Source: JAXIHJ01 sp034189755 (lineage in GTDB: Bacteria > Planctomycetota > Phycisphaerae > SM23-33). From it: a DNA stretch of 14,912 bases. Shown in pieces: positions 13,962 through 14,912 of the stretch (the first letter of the stretch is position 1; each line of letters begins with the position of its first letter). The translations under genes and the position numbers were made by a program. The stretch covers positions 1 to 14,912 of the forward strand of contig JAXIHJ010000068.1 in the NCBI GenBank assembly GCA_034189755.1, in the 5' to 3' direction. The notes under the pieces were generated by a model. That model made no database searches. It saw only the letters and a program-made list of their open reading frames with translations, and was not told the DNA's origin.

Positions 13962-14912
13962 TTACGAGACGTTCAGGTCCTTGAGGTAGTCCGCCAAGGC
14001 CTTTTGCTGTGCGGCAACCTGCTTGCGAAGCGATTCGATCTTCACATCGAGCTGCTCGATAAGGTCTTCTTCCCTGCCGAGCTTCTTGAGGTACCGCTGG
14101 CCTAGCGGGCTGTTTCTGCCGGCGGTGGAGATATTCCTTCGCAGGCGGTCCTGGCCTGACTTTATCCGGGCGAGCTGCTTTTCAAGCTCCTTCAGCTTGG
14201 ATTGCGACGCGCTGAGTGCGTTTTTCAGCTCAATGGCCCGGCCCAGCGCCGCGCGAACCCGCTCCGATACCTTGCCGCTGGTGGAATACCACGCGAAGGA
14301 CTTCACCGGGCTGGTGAGGATCGCTATCGTTTGCGAGACCGGTTGTTCTTCGACCACATCGAACTTGCCGGTTGTCTGCTTGTCGACCGGCACGCGGAAA
14401 CGGTAGAGCTTGGCCGTTTTTTCCTCATACTTTGTCGGCTCGAGGAGCTTTAGCCGCTTGTTGAAGGGGTGTTCCACGATTACCGTGCGCGGCTCGTTGG
14501 CCTTGTTCTTGATGGTATAGGTCTGCCTGTAGGTGCGTTTCCGCGTAATGGTCAGCACGCCGCGGACGATTTTGACGGCCGTAATCGCCTCGGACGACTT
14601 GACCGACGAATCGACCGTTACGTTCAAATCGGCTGCATAGCTCAACAGCCGCTTGTCGTTGGGGACGAAGTTTCCGACCTGCGCGTCGCCGGCGTAGGCG
14701 CCTTCATCGAAGACGGTAACCGGCCCGGCGAGCATCTTCATGCCGGTATCGTTTTTCAGCCAGGCGCCGTTCAGCGGATGGGCGGCCAGCACGGAGGCGT
14801 TGTAGATGCTGAGTTTCTCAGCCTGGATGTTCGTGTTGATAATCGGCAGCATGGCCGAGCGGCGTCGAGGCAGGTCCACGGGGCTTTCAATTGTAAAGTG
14901 GAACAGCTCGCC
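13962..14912 (-). CDS. DUF4139 domain-containing protein, C-terminal part (start outside window)
   Basis: The reading frame is open from the window's right edge to the TAA at 13962-13964, giving 316 residues without a start. A GTG at 14879 is in frame but the residues before it (GELFHFTIESPV) belong to the family motif, so the gene clearly continues beyond the edge. The stretch SAMLPIINTNIQAEKLSIYN is the DUF4139 hallmark. The middle (KRTYRQTYTIKNKANEPRTVIVEHP) looks like the usual beta-sandwich. The last 100 residues are a likely coiled coil rich in Lys, Glu and Leu heptads (SASQSKLKELEKQLARIKSG, EEDLIEQLDVKIESLRKQVA). Family members are usually much longer and exported, so a signal peptide and an N-terminal domain are expected outside. 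Function is not established. It is convergent with galK across an 85-nt gap holding the palindrome. Confidence 0.85.
   Translation of the reverse strand, partial: GELFHFTIESPVDLPRRRSAMLPIINTNIQAEKLSIYNASVLAAHPLNGAWLKNDTGMKMLAGPVTVFDEGAYAGDAQVGNFVPNDKRLLSYAADLNVTVDSSVKSSEAITAVKIVRGVLTITRKRTYRQTYTIKNKANEPRTVIVEHPFNKRLKLLEPTKYEEKTAKLYRFRVPVDKQTTGKFDVVEEQPVSQTIAILTSPVKSFAWYSTSGKVSERVRAALGRAIELKNALSASQSKLKELEKQLARIKSGQDRLRRNISTAGRNSPLGQRYLKKLGREEDLIEQLDVKIESLRKQVAAQQKALADYLKDLNVS

Overview
The window is a GC-rich stretch of bacterial chromosome with no rRNA, tRNA, CRISPR array, phage or transposase gene that I can see. Ten protein genes are supported (one of them a 52-residue small ORF, one running off the right edge). 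They look like housekeeping and envelope genes in several short transcription units of both orientations. The mix points to a Planctomycetota-type bacterium, perhaps class Phycisphaerae: an amino-acid permease with fused universal-stress domains, a large VWA plus glutamine-amidotransferase-like membrane protein, a DUF4139 protein, an animal-like short transketolase, and mixed SD-led and apparently leaderless genes. This placement is inference from gene style, not from a marker gene.

Layout. 1-1321: an AT-rich promoter with three AAAGTTGA repeats drives a DUF2089 helix-turn-helix protein, overlapped by 26 nt by a secreted/three-TM membrane protein; this looks like a two-gene regulator/membrane-sensor operon. 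1342-5879 (minus): transketolase, APC permease-USP fusion and, overlapping the permease start by 11 nt, a 52-residue single-TM small protein. 5979-6980 (plus): a lipoprotein-type SppA protease. 7004-9607 (minus): the VWA/GATase-like membrane protein, divergent from trpD (9736-10758, plus). 10795-12519 (minus): an L-fucose-isomerase-family protein, divergent from galactokinase (12716-13876, plus). 13962-14912 (minus): the C-terminal part of a DUF4139 protein whose start lies outside the window.

How they fit together. Transketolase, the FucI-like isomerase and galactokinase belong to sugar interconversion; the last two share a 196-bp divergent control region holding a double-choice hairpin and candidate promoters. 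TrpD is an orphan here, with no other trp gene beside it. The most interesting signals are non-coding or small. The 52-aa ORF is coupled to the permease. Two start codons (sppA and the 52-aa ORF) lie exactly 7 nt after a -10-like hexamer with a -35 at the right distance, galK shows the same spacing with a weaker -10, and the VWA gene has a 10-nt gap, so leaderless or near-leaderless transcripts are likely. A 69-nt imperfect palindrome built of 9-nt-spaced GGAT/ATCC words lies between the convergent galK and DUF4139 genes. No complete novel defence or biosynthetic system is evident.
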